Part shown: positions 1-6,027 of the stretch, piece by piece
Numbering within the stretch: the stretch's first letter is position 1
How the letters are laid out: every line of letters begins with the position of its first letter
Assembly (NCBI GenBank): GCA_024654485.1
Contig: JANLHO010000058.1
Span: 1-10,514 of the forward strand
Length of the DNA: 10,514 nucleotides
Source of the DNA: Patescibacteria group bacterium
GTDB taxonomy: Bacteria; Patescibacteriota; Minisyncoccia; Phycocordibacterales; UBA2100
Reading direction: 5' to 3'
The notes under the pieces: generated by a model
What the model was told of the DNA's origin: nothing
Databases searched by the model: none
Seen by the model: the letters and a program-made list of their open reading frames with translations, nothing else
Program-made: the position numbers and the translations under genes

Positions 1-26
1 AGACTGAAAGGGTTCTACATCCAAGG

Positions 27-50
27 GTGGCCCTCCGCGAGGAGGGCCAC
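27..50 (+). terminator. Rho-independent terminator for an off-window plus-strand transcript
   Basis: A perfect 10-bp GC-rich stem (GTGGCCCTCC with GGAGGGCCAC) closes a GCGA tetraloop of the GNRA type. It is followed on the plus strand by TTTTCATTT (51-59). The T-run is on the plus strand only, so it should end a plus-strand transcript coming from left of the window. On the minus strand the hairpin is followed by CCTTGG, a poor terminator tail. Confidence 0.75.
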
Positions 51-379
51 TTTTCATTTCAACGCCGTTTAAGTTCTCGTCCCCAAATATCCTCGGGAAT
101 GGTCAAAATATCGGTATAACCATCACCCCCGGCTGCGGGACAAGGATGACTGGGAAACCCTACCCCTTCACTAAAGCTTCGGCGGCACGCGGACGGTTTT
201 CCCATTCCTTCCTCCACTGGAAACTCCCGTTTCCCGACCCCTTCCCGTTCCAAGCCGCAGCACTACGCTACGCTTCGTGCTGCGGGACTTGGATTCCCGC
301 CTTCGCTGAAGCTTCGGACGGGCGCAGCGAACCAAAGATACACTGCTACAGAGACCCTAGTGCCTGTTTGCGCTCACTG
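51..379. other. Non-coding stretch with repeat-like sequence and a half tRNA
   Basis: No convincing gene here. The minus-strand frame ending in TGA at 59-61 has a protein-like last ~20 codons (…ILTIPEDIWGRELKRR). Upstream of that it becomes low-quality sequence, so at most this is a remnant of a lost gene. Bases 279-305 contain a GGATTCCCGCC element that looks like a dispersed repeat. A 9-bp hairpin lies at 255-285 (CCGCAGCAC / GTGCTGCGG). Bases 281-363 resemble the 3' part of a tRNA-Gln (separate entry). Confidence 0.5.
281..363 (-). pseudogene. 3' part of a broken tRNA-Gln(CTG)-like gene
   Basis: Read on the minus strand, this matches the intact tRNA-Gln at 380-450 from just before the anticodon loop (CTCTGTA, anticodon CTG), through GCAGTGTATC and the T-arm start TTTGGTTCG, to TCCAAG and an acceptor strand TCCCGCA (281-287). 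A 32-nt insertion (296-327) with hairpin potential (CGCC/GGCG) splits the T-loop between AATCC and TTCG. The acceptor strand is exactly complementary to TGCGGGA at 534-540, the end of the matching 5' part. The 5' strand of the anticodon stem is degenerate. Probably not functional. The alternative is chance similarity of a GGATTCCCGCC repeat to a T-arm. Confidence 0.5.
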
Positions 380-467
380 CTGCCGGGCTTGGACTCGAAC
401 CAAGATACACTGCTCCAGAGGCAGTAGTCCTACCATTAGACGACCCGGCAGCACTAAGCGCAAACAA
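364..467. repeat. Inverted repeat enclosing tRNA-Gln
   Basis: Bases 364-380 and 451-467 are nearly complementary (core TGTTTGCGCT at 365-374 with AGCGCAAACA at 457-466). The helix continues directly into the tRNA acceptor stem. It has one mismatch (377/454) and two G.U pairs over 17 positions, so the precursor could form about 24 helical positions around the tRNA. Confidence 0.7.
380..450 (-). tRNA. tRNA-Gln (anticodon CTG)
   Basis: A full cloverleaf on the minus strand. The acceptor TGCCGGG (450-444) pairs with CCCGGCA (387-381). The D-arm contains TAATGGTA, the anticodon stem is ACTGC/GCAGT with loop CTCTGGA, and the T-arm is CTTGG-TTCGAGT-CCAAG. The anticodon CTG reads CAG. The weak U1-A72 first pair and G73 are hallmarks of glutamine tRNA. 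CCA is not encoded (GCAG follows), so it must be added by nucleotidyltransferase. The gene is flanked by inverted repeats that extend the acceptor helix and sits between two halves of another tRNA-Gln. Confidence 0.93.
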
Positions 468-486
468 CGGCATTTTCCTGCGGAAC

Positions 487-520
487 CGGATGAAATACAA
501 AGCAGCTTGTATTTCATCCG
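487..520. repeat. Perfect 14-bp hairpin
   Basis: CGGATGAAATACAA (487-500) pairs perfectly with TTGTATTTCATCCG (507-520) around a 6-nt loop AGCAGC. It abuts the broken end of the 5' tRNA-Gln half at 522-540. There is no T-run after it on either strand, so it is not a standard terminator. It may be an insertion or a processing structure. Confidence 0.7.
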
Positions 521-521
521 C

Positions 522-540
522 ACCATTAGACGATCCCGCA
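522..540 (-). pseudogene. 5' part of a broken tRNA-Gln-like gene
   Basis: The minus-strand sequence TGCGGGATCGTCTAATGGT matches the first 19 nt of the intact tRNA-Gln (TGCCGGGTCGTCTAATGGT), with differences only in the acceptor stem. The changed acceptor TGCGGGA is exactly complementary to TCCCGCA at 281-287, so the two fragments look like parts of one former gene separated by an insertion that carries the intact tRNA. Confidence 0.5.
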
Positions 541-544
541 AGAG

Positions 545-572
545 TAGCTTCCAGCTTGGAGCTTTCAGCTTG
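545..572. repeat. Four tandem heptamers, consensus NAGCTTN
   Basis: Four back-to-back 7-bp units on the plus strand: TAGCTTC, CAGCTTG, GAGCTTT, CAGCTTG. The AGCTT core is invariant. The motif CAGCTTG also occurs singly at 503-509 and 794-800. Confidence 0.6.
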
Positions 573-674
573 TAGAAGAGAATACTACAAAGCACCCTTT
601 GGCTCAATCGCTGCGGCGTGCAAACTGCGTGGAGGACATCGTCCGCCAACCAGCACACGCCATTCGGTGTCGTA

Positions 675-708
675 GATATTCCAACATTCTGCAGAATATT
701 GGAATATC
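675..708. repeat. 34-bp near-perfect palindrome
   Basis: GATATTCCAA (675-684) pairs with TTGGAATATC (699-708), and the centre ATTCTGCAGAAT (686-697) is itself a perfect palindrome. Only 685/698 mismatch. It is followed on the plus strand by TTTAACC. It could be a weak terminator or a cruciform-forming or protein-binding site; no gene start lies next to it. Confidence 0.6.
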
Positions 709-735
709 TTTAACCACCTTTAATCGTTTAGTGCT

Positions 736-775
736 CCCTTGTTTATAACCCGCGCCCGCGGATTATAAACAAGGG
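736..775. repeat. 13-bp hairpin with GC-rich inner stem
   Basis: CCCTTGTTTATAA (736-748) pairs perfectly with TTATAAACAAGGG (763-775). Inside, CCGC (750-753) can pair with GCGG (758-761). There is no clear T-run on either side. It lies downstream of capA on the minus strand and might help stop or stabilise that transcript. Confidence 0.6.
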
Positions 776-812
776 GCGTTTCGCGACACGAACAGCTTGC
801 TGCGGGACAAGC

Positions 813-842
813 CAGGACACCACTACGGTCGATAATGTCCTG
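813..842. terminator. Weak hairpin terminator candidate at the capA end
   Basis: CAGGACA (813-819) pairs with TGTCCTG (836-842), with a 16-nt loop. TTTT follows on the plus strand (843-846), whereas the minus-strand capA transcript sees only GGCTTG after it. The stem begins 3 nt past the capA stop codon. Direction and activity are unclear. Confidence 0.3.
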
Positions 843-844
843 TT

Positions 845-1786
845 TTAAGAACCGGTGTCCATGCTGGTGTATGGGCAAGTTCTCCTGTCGCGCTCTAAGG
901 TGATGGGAACCTCTTCTATGGATTGCACGCCGCCCTGGGTGAATACGACATCAAGCAGGAGGCCGCGAGTGACCGTTTCGTCCCAATACTGATCAAAGAT
1001 GAAGTTGCCGAGAGAGTAGTAGATGTGCGCTCCATGATAGATTTCGTGCTCCTGCACGACGTGCGGGTGGCTTCCGACGATCAGAACCGCTCCCGCCTCC
1101 GCGAAGCGGTGCGCGAGATCGCGGACATATGTCGGCGAAGTGGTCGCGTACTCCACTCCCCAGTGGGCATAAACGACCGGCAGCGCGCCGCGCGCCTTCG
1201 CCTCACGCACCTGCGTGACGGTTTTCTCGTCACTGCCGCCAAATTCGTTGTAGTTGATGAAGGCGAGACGCACTCCGCCCCACGTGCCTTCGGCGACGGA
1301 CGCCTGAAGTGGATCTCCGAAGTACCCGACACCCGCGCTGGTCAGTGCGGCGATGGTGGCGCGTGCGCCCGCGACGCCGAAATCCATGATGTGGTTGTTG
1401 CCTATATTTACGAGGCGAACATTGTGCGCGGCCAAGAGAGCCGCGGTAGCGAGCGGCTGTGTGAAAGTGTAGTTGTCGCTGTCGCCCATCTTGGTGCCTT
1501 GGCTCACGGATGGCTCGTCGGTGATGGGGCCTTCAAGGTTGGCAACGACGAGGTCGGCGCGGCCAAGCATTGCATCTGCGCAGCTGAAAATAAAATCTCC
1601 CCCTTCCTGCTCAGTCACCGTGCGTACGGTTCGGTCAAAGAGCATGTCTCCGCCAAATATTACCTCTACCTGCCGCGGCCGCATCTGCGGCTCCGGCATC
1701 GCAACACTAGGCGCAGTCACATGCGCCGGAAAAAGCGCCATGAAAAAGGCGACGACAGCCGCTACCGCTACCGCAAGCAGCTCCAT
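845..1786 (-). CDS. CapA-family secreted or membrane-anchored protein
   Basis: Protein of 313 aa with a PGA_cap (CapA/PgsA) domain, a metallophosphatase-like fold linked in other bacteria to poly-gamma-glutamate capsule or other envelope polymers. The N-terminus (residues 1-28) is a hydrophobic signal or anchor sequence. The domain then runs from about 40 to 295: GGDMLFDR (45-52), NLEGPIT (83-89), NIGNNHIMDFG (127-137), AHWGVEY (207-213), GSHPHVV (238-244) and YSLGNFIFD (257-265). The Asp, Asn and His residues of these motifs are the expected metal-site ligands. I chose ATG 1786 because an extended -10 box (TGCTATAGT) lies 7 nt upstream. A GTG at 1795 would add three residues but overlaps that box. 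No capsule operon (capB/capC) is visible, so the polymer is unknown. Confidence 0.88.
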   Translation of the reverse strand: MELLAVAVAAVVAFFMALFPAHVTAPSVAMPEPQMRPRQVEVIFGGDMLFDRTVRTVTEQEGGDFIFSCADAMLGRADLVVANLEGPITDEPSVSQGTKMGDSDNYTFTQPLATAALLAAHNVRLVNIGNNHIMDFGVAGARATIAALTSAGVGYFGDPLQASVAEGTWGGVRLAFINYNEFGGSDEKTVTQVREAKARGALPVVYAHWGVEYATTSPTYVRDLAHRFAEAGAVLIVGSHPHVVQEHEIYHGAHIYYSLGNFIFDQYWDETVTRGLLLDVVFTQGGVQSIEEVPITLERDRRTCPYTSMDTGS

Positions 1787-1793
1787 GCCGTAC

Positions 1794-1802
1794 ACTATAG
1801 CA
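1794..1802 (-). promoter_or_regulatory. Extended -10 promoter of the capA-like gene
   Basis: TGC-TATAGT on the minus strand, 7 nt before ATG 1786. This predicts a transcript starting at or within a base or so of the start codon (leaderless). No Shine-Dalgarno sequence is present. A TTGACA lies further upstream, but at 24 nt it is too far to be a normal -35. Confidence 0.5.
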
Positions 1803-1809
1803 AGCGCGG

Positions 1810-2145
1810 CTAGTGTAGCGTGCTGTCAATCTCCTTATCCCGCGGACGCGATGCGGCTATCTGGGCGATTACCGGTTCCAGGGTCTTTACGTTGTCGTAT
1901 GCAAGGAAACGTGCTCGCGCATCAAGGAATTTCTGTAGATCTACGACGACCTCCCTGCCACCATCTGAAATCATGCCGCCGTTGGAAATAACTTCGGCAG
2001 TCCAGCTGTCGTCCACCAGATAAGGATTAGCCTCCGCAATTTCGCGTGCCTTCTCCATTTCTTGCTCCGACGCAGGCTGCGCGTCATCCTCCAAGCGCTC
2101 GGTATCTCGCGCCTTCACCCAATCATGCGATTGTTCTAATGCCAT
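1810..2145 (-). CDS. Hypothetical protein, 111 aa
   Basis: I do not recognise this protein. It is hydrophilic and acidic in its first half (EQEMEKAREIAEAN at about 28-41, likely helical), has a glycine turn region NGGMISDGGRE (55-65), and a second helical part (DLQKFLDARARFLAY, VKTLEPVIAQIAA). It has no signal peptide or membrane segment. ATG 2145 is the first in-frame start after an in-frame TAG. A GGAGGAG sequence lies 21 nt upstream, too far for ordinary initiation at this ATG. It sits between guaB (promoter overlapping the guaB stop) and the capA-like gene, 23 nt from the latter. Confidence 0.65.
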   Translation of the reverse strand: MALEQSHDWVKARDTERLEDDAQPASEQEMEKAREIAEANPYLVDDSWTAEVISNGGMISDGGREVVVDLQKFLDARARFLAYDNVKTLEPVIAQIAASRPRDKEIDSTLH

Positions 2146-2173
2146 ATAAAATATCGTTACCTAGTACTCCTCC

Positions 2174-2182
2174 AGTATATCA
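2174..2182 (-). promoter_or_regulatory. Extended -10 promoter overlapping the guaB stop codon
   Basis: TGA-TATACT on the minus strand, where the TGA is also the guaB stop codon. It lies 28 nt before the ATG of the 111-aa gene, and GGAGGAG follows directly. This would give a short leader, unlike the leaderless arrangement of the neighbours. Confidence 0.35.
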
Positions 2183-3226
2183 CTCCATAATACCCGCGAT
2201 AGAGTGGGGTTTGCCTTCGGCTATGGCGGCGTGGGAAATGCGTATGAATTGCGCCTTTTTTGAGAATTCGGGTATCGTTTTCGCCCCCACGTATCCCATA
2301 CCCACTTGCACGCCGGAGGCGAGTGTCGCCACTATTTCCTCCACGGGGCCTTTGCACGGGACATACGCTTCCACACCCTCCGGGACAGCCTTGCGGCCGT
2401 GCGTGAAGTATCGCTCGGAACCGGATGCGCTTTTGATTACCGCTTGAGAACCCATCCCTCGGTATTCCTTCAGCTTCACCCCTTCTTTCTCCACCGTGTT
2501 GCCCGGAGCCTCGTCCGTACCCGCAAAAAGATTGCCGAGCATCACCGCGGACGCGCCGGCTGCGAGCGCCTTCGCTATGTCGCCGGAAGTGCGGATGCCG
2601 CCGTCGGCGATGACAGGAATCTTGTGCTTCTTTGCGACGGAAACCACATCCACGACTGCAGATAGTTGCGGCACGCCCACGCCGGAGATGAGGCGCGTCG
2701 TGCAGATTGAGCCGGGACCGACTCCCACTTTCACCGCATCAGCGAATGTGCATGCGGCCTTTGCGGCTTCGCCCGTCGCGATGTTGCCGAATATCATCTT
2801 GGCGTGCTTGAGGCTCTTCTTTATCTTCTTCGCGCTGTCTACTACGTTGAGATTGTGTCCGTGCGCGCAATCAATCACAATAACGTCGCATCCTGCCTCG
2901 TCCAGCGCTTCAGCGCGGTCCGCGGCGAAGGGGCCGCAAGCTGCCGCCACTTTCACACCTGCCGCTTTGGCCTCGCGCACCATCGCTACCTGCTCCTCTA
3001 TGGAGCAGTTGCGGTGCAAGACGCCGAGGCCCCCCAGCTTCCCCAGCGCTATCGCCATGCGCGCTTCCGTCACGCGGTCCATCGCGGCACTAAGAAAAGG
3101 CAGGCCAAACTCAATGCCCGCTACTTTTGTGGAGAGCGACGCCTCCGAAGGCTCCATGCGGCTTGCGCCCGGCCTTATCAGGACGTCGTCAAATGTAAAT
3201 CCCCTGTCCAGAATTTTTACACCCAT
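2180..3226 (-). CDS. guaB: IMP dehydrogenase lacking CBS domains
   Basis: 348-aa cytosolic enzyme that oxidises IMP to XMP with NAD+, the first step of the GMP branch. It is a TIM barrel with FDDVLIRPG (12-20), the catalytic-cysteine loop GVGPGSICTTR (168-178, Cys175), DGG (208-210), GMGS (257-260), the Arg-Tyr dyad in ERYF (Arg272, Tyr273), and the flap PEGVEAYVP (282-290). Usual bacterial enzymes have about 485 aa. Here the pair of CBS domains normally inserted after HRNCSIEEQ (71-79) is absent, so nucleotide control through CBS domains should be missing. GMP reductase has a similar length, but SGVGVPQ after the Cys loop, the RY dyad and the flap argue for IMPDH. ATG 3226 is 5 nt after a perfect TATAAT. 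Confidence 0.93.
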   Translation of the reverse strand: MGVKILDRGFTFDDVLIRPGASRMEPSEASLSTKVAGIEFGLPFLSAAMDRVTEARMAIALGKLGGLGVLHRNCSIEEQVAMVREAKAAGVKVAAACGPFAADRAEALDEAGCDVIVIDCAHGHNLNVVDSAKKIKKSLKHAKMIFGNIATGEAAKAACTFADAVKVGVGPGSICTTRLISGVGVPQLSAVVDVVSVAKKHKIPVIADGGIRTSGDIAKALAAGASAVMLGNLFAGTDEAPGNTVEKEGVKLKEYRGMGSQAVIKSASGSERYFTHGRKAVPEGVEAYVPCKGPVEEIVATLASGVQVGMGYVGAKTIPEFSKKAQFIRISHAAIAEGKPHSIAGIME

Positions 3227-3231
3227 GCGCT

Positions 3232-3237
3232 ATTATA
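3232..3237 (-). promoter_or_regulatory. -10 box of guaB
   Basis: Perfect TATAAT on the minus strand, 5 nt before the guaB ATG. No Shine-Dalgarno sequence could fit, so the mRNA is predicted to be leaderless. There is no TGn extension and no clear -35. Confidence 0.5.
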
Positions 3238-3277
3238 CCCCGATGCGCCAAAAAATCCAGCCGAATGGTGTACCTTT

Positions 3278-4936
3278 CTAGCGTGCTCGGGAACGTTCGC
3301 GCGCGGCTTCTATGAAAGCGTTGAAAAGAGGGTGCGGGGAGAGCGGGCGAGCGCGCAGCTCGGGGTGGAATTGAGTGCCGAGATAGAAGGGGTGAACGCT
3401 CTTGGGAAGCTCGGCTATCTCTTTGAGATTGCCGTCCTGCCATCGTCCGGAAAATACAAGGCCTGCTTTTTCAAGCTGCTCCACATATACGGGATTTATC
3501 TCGTATCGGTGGCGGTGGCGCTCGGAGATGTCTTCTTTTCCGTATGCTTCGTGAGCCAGCGTGCCTTTGGAGAGCGTGCACGGATAGGCTCCGAGACGCA
3601 TTGAGCCGCCGTAGTCCTTGCGCGCCAATTTTTCGCGCTGGTCCGGCAAGATGTCTATCACCGGATGCGGCGTTTTCGGATTTATCTCGGTGGTATTGGC
3701 GTCTTTGAGGTCCACGACATGGCGCGCATATTCTATGACGAGTAGCTGCAATCCATAGCACAGGCCGAAGTACGGCAATTTGTTTTCGCGCGCGAAGCGC
3801 GCAGCCATTATCTTGCCTTCTATGCCCGTCTCTCCGAAGCCTCCGGGGACGATAATGCCGTCGTACTGTGCCAGAGATTCCACCGGCTGCGCGCTACTTT
3901 GTATATCTTTCGCGTTTATCCACGCTATCTCCGGCTTCACTCCGGCGGCATATGCCGAGAACTTGATCGCCTCAATTACCGAGATATATGCGTCGGATAG
4001 TACGAAGTCTCCCGTATCAAAATATTTTCCGACGATACCTATCTTGACCTTGCCCTGGCCATTGTGCGCGTGCTCCGCGAATTCTTTCCATTCCGAAAGG
4101 TCGGGGGATTGACGCGGATGCTTCCCGAGGAGACCGAGGAGCGTGTCGGAGAGCTTGTCGCGTTCAAAATTCAGCGGCACGTCGTATATGGAAGCGACGT
4201 CCGGCGCAGAGATGATGTGCTCCGGCGCGACGGAGCATGAGATGGCCAATTTTTCTTTTCGCTTTTTGTCCAGTGGCATCGTGGAGCGCGCCAAGAGGAT
4301 GTCGGGCTGCACTCCGTAGGAATTTAGAAGGCGCACCGCGTTTTGTGTCGGCTTCGTTTTCATCTCACCCACAGTGCCGGGAACCGGAAGATACGAGACC
4401 ATCACGAAGAGCACGTCCTTGGGATTCATGAGGTGCATCACGCGCGCCGCGTCTATGAAAAGCTCGTTCTGGAAATCCCCTACCGTCCCGCCTATCTCCA
4501 CTACGGATACGTCCGAGCCGGATTTTTTCGCCGCGCGTTCAAGGCGAGCTATCACCTCGTCGCGCACGTGCGGTATCGTTTCCACGCACTTGCCGTCGTA
4601 TTCAAGGTTGCGCTCGCGAGCGATGACGGATTGGTATACCATGCCGCTCGTCATGTAATCGTCCGCGCCAAGGTCGCGACCGAGGAAGCGCTCATAATTG
4701 CCCATGTCCTGATCCGTCTCCAAGCCGGAATCCAGCACGAAGACCTCGCCGTGCTCTATCGGGTTCATCGTGCCCGCGTCCACATTGAGGTACGGGTCTA
4801 TCTTGACCAGATTTACCGCGAGTCCGCGTGCGGTGAGAAGCTTGCCGAGGGAGGCGGTGGCGATGCCCTTTCCGACGGCCGACATAACTCCGCCGATGAC
4901 GAAGATGTATTTATGGCCGGCGCGCGCACGCTTCAT
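3278..4936 (-). CDS. pyrG: CTP synthase
   Basis: 552-aa cytosolic enzyme that makes CTP from UTP, ATP and glutamine. The N-terminal synthase domain has the nucleotide loop GGVMSAVGKGI (15-25; usually GGVVSSLGKGI), KIDPYLNVDAGTM, HGEVFV, VEIGGTVGD and EMKTKPTQ. The C-terminal class I glutamine amidotransferase domain (from about 297) has PGGFG, the nucleophile motif GLCYGLQ (Cys393; usually GICLGMQ), MRLGAYPC, ERHRHRYE and FHPE (His524, Glu526). All catalytic residues are present and the length is normal. I chose ATG 4936 because an extended -10 box lies 7 nt upstream; an ATG at 4942 adds two residues. It is 73-79 nt downstream of ftsX and 51 nt upstream of guaB, and both neighbours on this nucleotide pathway appear to have separate promoters. 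Confidence 0.95.
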   Translation of the reverse strand: MKRARAGHKYIFVIGGVMSAVGKGIATASLGKLLTARGLAVNLVKIDPYLNVDAGTMNPIEHGEVFVLDSGLETDQDMGNYERFLGRDLGADDYMTSGMVYQSVIARERNLEYDGKCVETIPHVRDEVIARLERAAKKSGSDVSVVEIGGTVGDFQNELFIDAARVMHLMNPKDVLFVMVSYLPVPGTVGEMKTKPTQNAVRLLNSYGVQPDILLARSTMPLDKKRKEKLAISCSVAPEHIISAPDVASIYDVPLNFERDKLSDTLLGLLGKHPRQSPDLSEWKEFAEHAHNGQGKVKIGIVGKYFDTGDFVLSDAYISVIEAIKFSAYAAGVKPEIAWINAKDIQSSAQPVESLAQYDGIIVPGGFGETGIEGKIMAARFARENKLPYFGLCYGLQLLVIEYARHVVDLKDANTTEINPKTPHPVIDILPDQREKLARKDYGGSMRLGAYPCTLSKGTLAHEAYGKEDISERHRHRYEINPVYVEQLEKAGLVFSGRWQDGNLKEIAELPKSVHPFYLGTQFHPELRARPLSPHPLFNAFIEAARERSRAR

Positions 4937-4943
4937 GCTCATA

Positions 4944-4952
4944 ACTTTACCA
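4944..4952 (-). promoter_or_regulatory. Extended -10 promoter of pyrG
   Basis: TGG-TAAAGT on the minus strand, 7 nt before ATG 4936 and only 1 nt before the alternative ATG 4942. No Shine-Dalgarno sequence is seen. It suggests a leaderless mRNA starting near ATG 4936. Confidence 0.4.
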
Positions 4953-5015
4953 TGCTCGCCACGCCGATATGCACTCCTGCGTATGGGGAAAGTCGCTCTA
5001 TTGAGGCGGAGACGC

Positions 5016-5945
5016 CTAAGACCGCAGATACCGCCTTACCGCAAGGTAGCTGGAGAGCGCGCCAAGCCCTATGCCAGAGCCGAGGATGACTAAGAATAGC
5101 GACGGGAACGAGGTCGTGTAGTAGGTAAAGACATTGAAAGAGCCCAAGAAGCTCTCGCTACCCGGACCTAGCCACGCCGTTAGTGGGTACAGAATGGCGA
5201 GTACTATGACGCCGCTCAAGATGCCGTACAGGACACCTGCCACAACGAAGGGGCCGCGCACGTACCAATGCGATGCTCCCACAATGTTCATTACCCCTAT
5301 TTCATCTCGCGCGGTATAGATGGCGAGCCTTATTGTATTGAATGCGATGAGCACAGAGGATACCGCGAGTATAAGAGCTATACCCAGTCCGAGGCTGCGC
5401 GAAGTGTCTATTATGTTTGTGAGCTTGTCTATAGCGGTTTTGTTCTGATAAAAATCCACCTTGTCTATTACGGAACCGGAGTCCGTCTGCGCCGATTGTT
5501 GCGCTTCAAGGTATTTGGCGATCACCTCATACTGCGATGTCTGCTTCGCCCGGACCTCAAGCGCGGCGCCGAAAGGATTCTCACCGAGCTCTTCCAGGGC
5601 CTGTATCGTCAGCTGATCATCCTGATGTCGCGCCCGAAAGGTAGAAAGCGCCTGATCGCGCGATATGTATACGACGGAAGCGACCTCGGGGAGGTTTTCA
5701 AGTGAAGTCTGGAGCTGGGTAACCTGAGCCTCGGTAGCGCCAGTGGTGAAGTAGACCGTAACGTCCACCTTCTCGGTAAGCTGTGTGAGTGTGGATGTGA
5801 GTGCCGCGCCCGCTATCATGAGCCACGCCACGACGAAGAGCGTGATGGTCATGACCATTACCGCCGCTAGAGAAACGAAGCCGTTGCGGACGAATCCGAT
5901 CAGGCCGTATCGCGCTATTCTTTTTGTCGTTGTCCAAGTAGACAT
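5016..5945 (-). CDS. ftsX: Cell division ABC system membrane protein FtsX
   Basis: 309-aa inner-membrane protein that partners FtsE and in other bacteria transmits ATP hydrolysis to peptidoglycan hydrolases at the division site. It has the FtsX layout: a short cytoplasmic N-terminus, TM1 at about 24-50, a large extracytoplasmic domain at about 51-183 (with VDVTVYF, LPEVASVVYISRDQAL, NPFGAALEV), then TM2 at about 184-208, TM3 at about 232-258 and TM4 at about 280-303. The conserved cytoplasmic loop after TM2 reads IRLAIYTARDEIGVMNIVGAS (206-226), except for one fewer residue at its end in strict family alignments. It follows ftsE by 82 nt. The gap carries a heptamer tandem repeat that runs up to the start codon, and no Shine-Dalgarno sequence is visible. 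Confidence 0.93.
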   Translation of the reverse strand: MSTWTTTKRIARYGLIGFVRNGFVSLAAVMVMTITLFVVAWLMIAGAALTSTLTQLTEKVDVTVYFTTGATEAQVTQLQTSLENLPEVASVVYISRDQALSTFRARHQDDQLTIQALEELGENPFGAALEVRAKQTSQYEVIAKYLEAQQSAQTDSGSVIDKVDFYQNKTAIDKLTNIIDTSRSLGLGIALILAVSSVLIAFNTIRLAIYTARDEIGVMNIVGASHWYVRGPFVVAGVLYGILSGVIVLAILYPLTAWLGPGSESFLGSFNVFTYYTTSFPSLFLVILGSGIGLGALSSYLAVRRYLRS

Positions 5946-5979
5946 ACGGTGAACAGTTAACGGTTAACAGCAAACAGTA
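5945..5979. repeat. Five tandem heptamers upstream of ftsX
   Basis: Plus-strand units of 7 bp: TACGGTG, AACAGTT, AACGGTT, AACAGCA, AACAGTA. The consensus is AACAGTT. The array ends on the last base of the ftsX start codon, so it forms the leader just before ftsX in the ftsE-ftsX gap. Confidence 0.6.
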
Positions 5980-6027
5980 AAAGTAGGTTGTGTTCTATCT
6001 GGTCTCTGTTCGCTGGTTTCTGATTTC

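Larger units (their letters stand above)
573..844. other. Non-coding stretch rich in hairpins
   Basis: No supportable gene. It holds a palindrome at 675-708, a long hairpin at 736-775, and a 7-bp stem at 813-842 next to the capA stop codon. The 13-mer GCTGCGGGACAAG at 799-811 also occurs at 132-144. Confidence 0.5.

Noticed and set aside
59..253. Minus-strand 64-codon frame at the left edge
   Set aside because: Only its last ~20 codons look protein-like. The rest is repeat-like sequence, and there is no promoter. Noted as a possible remnant only.
923..1813. Long plus-strand open frame (296 codons)
   Set aside because: It lies opposite the capA-like gene, whose motifs are clear. Its own product is arginine- and histidine-rich with no domain, as expected of an antisense shadow in GC-rich DNA.
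2180..3226. GMP reductase (guaC) identity
   Set aside because: The length fits, but the SGVGVPQ sequence, Arg-Tyr dyad and PEGVE flap are IMP dehydrogenase features.
2496..3281. Plus-strand open frames opposite guaB and pyrG (also 2804-3604 and 4343-5089)
   Set aside because: They overlap fully recognisable enzymes on the minus strand and show no domain or start signal.
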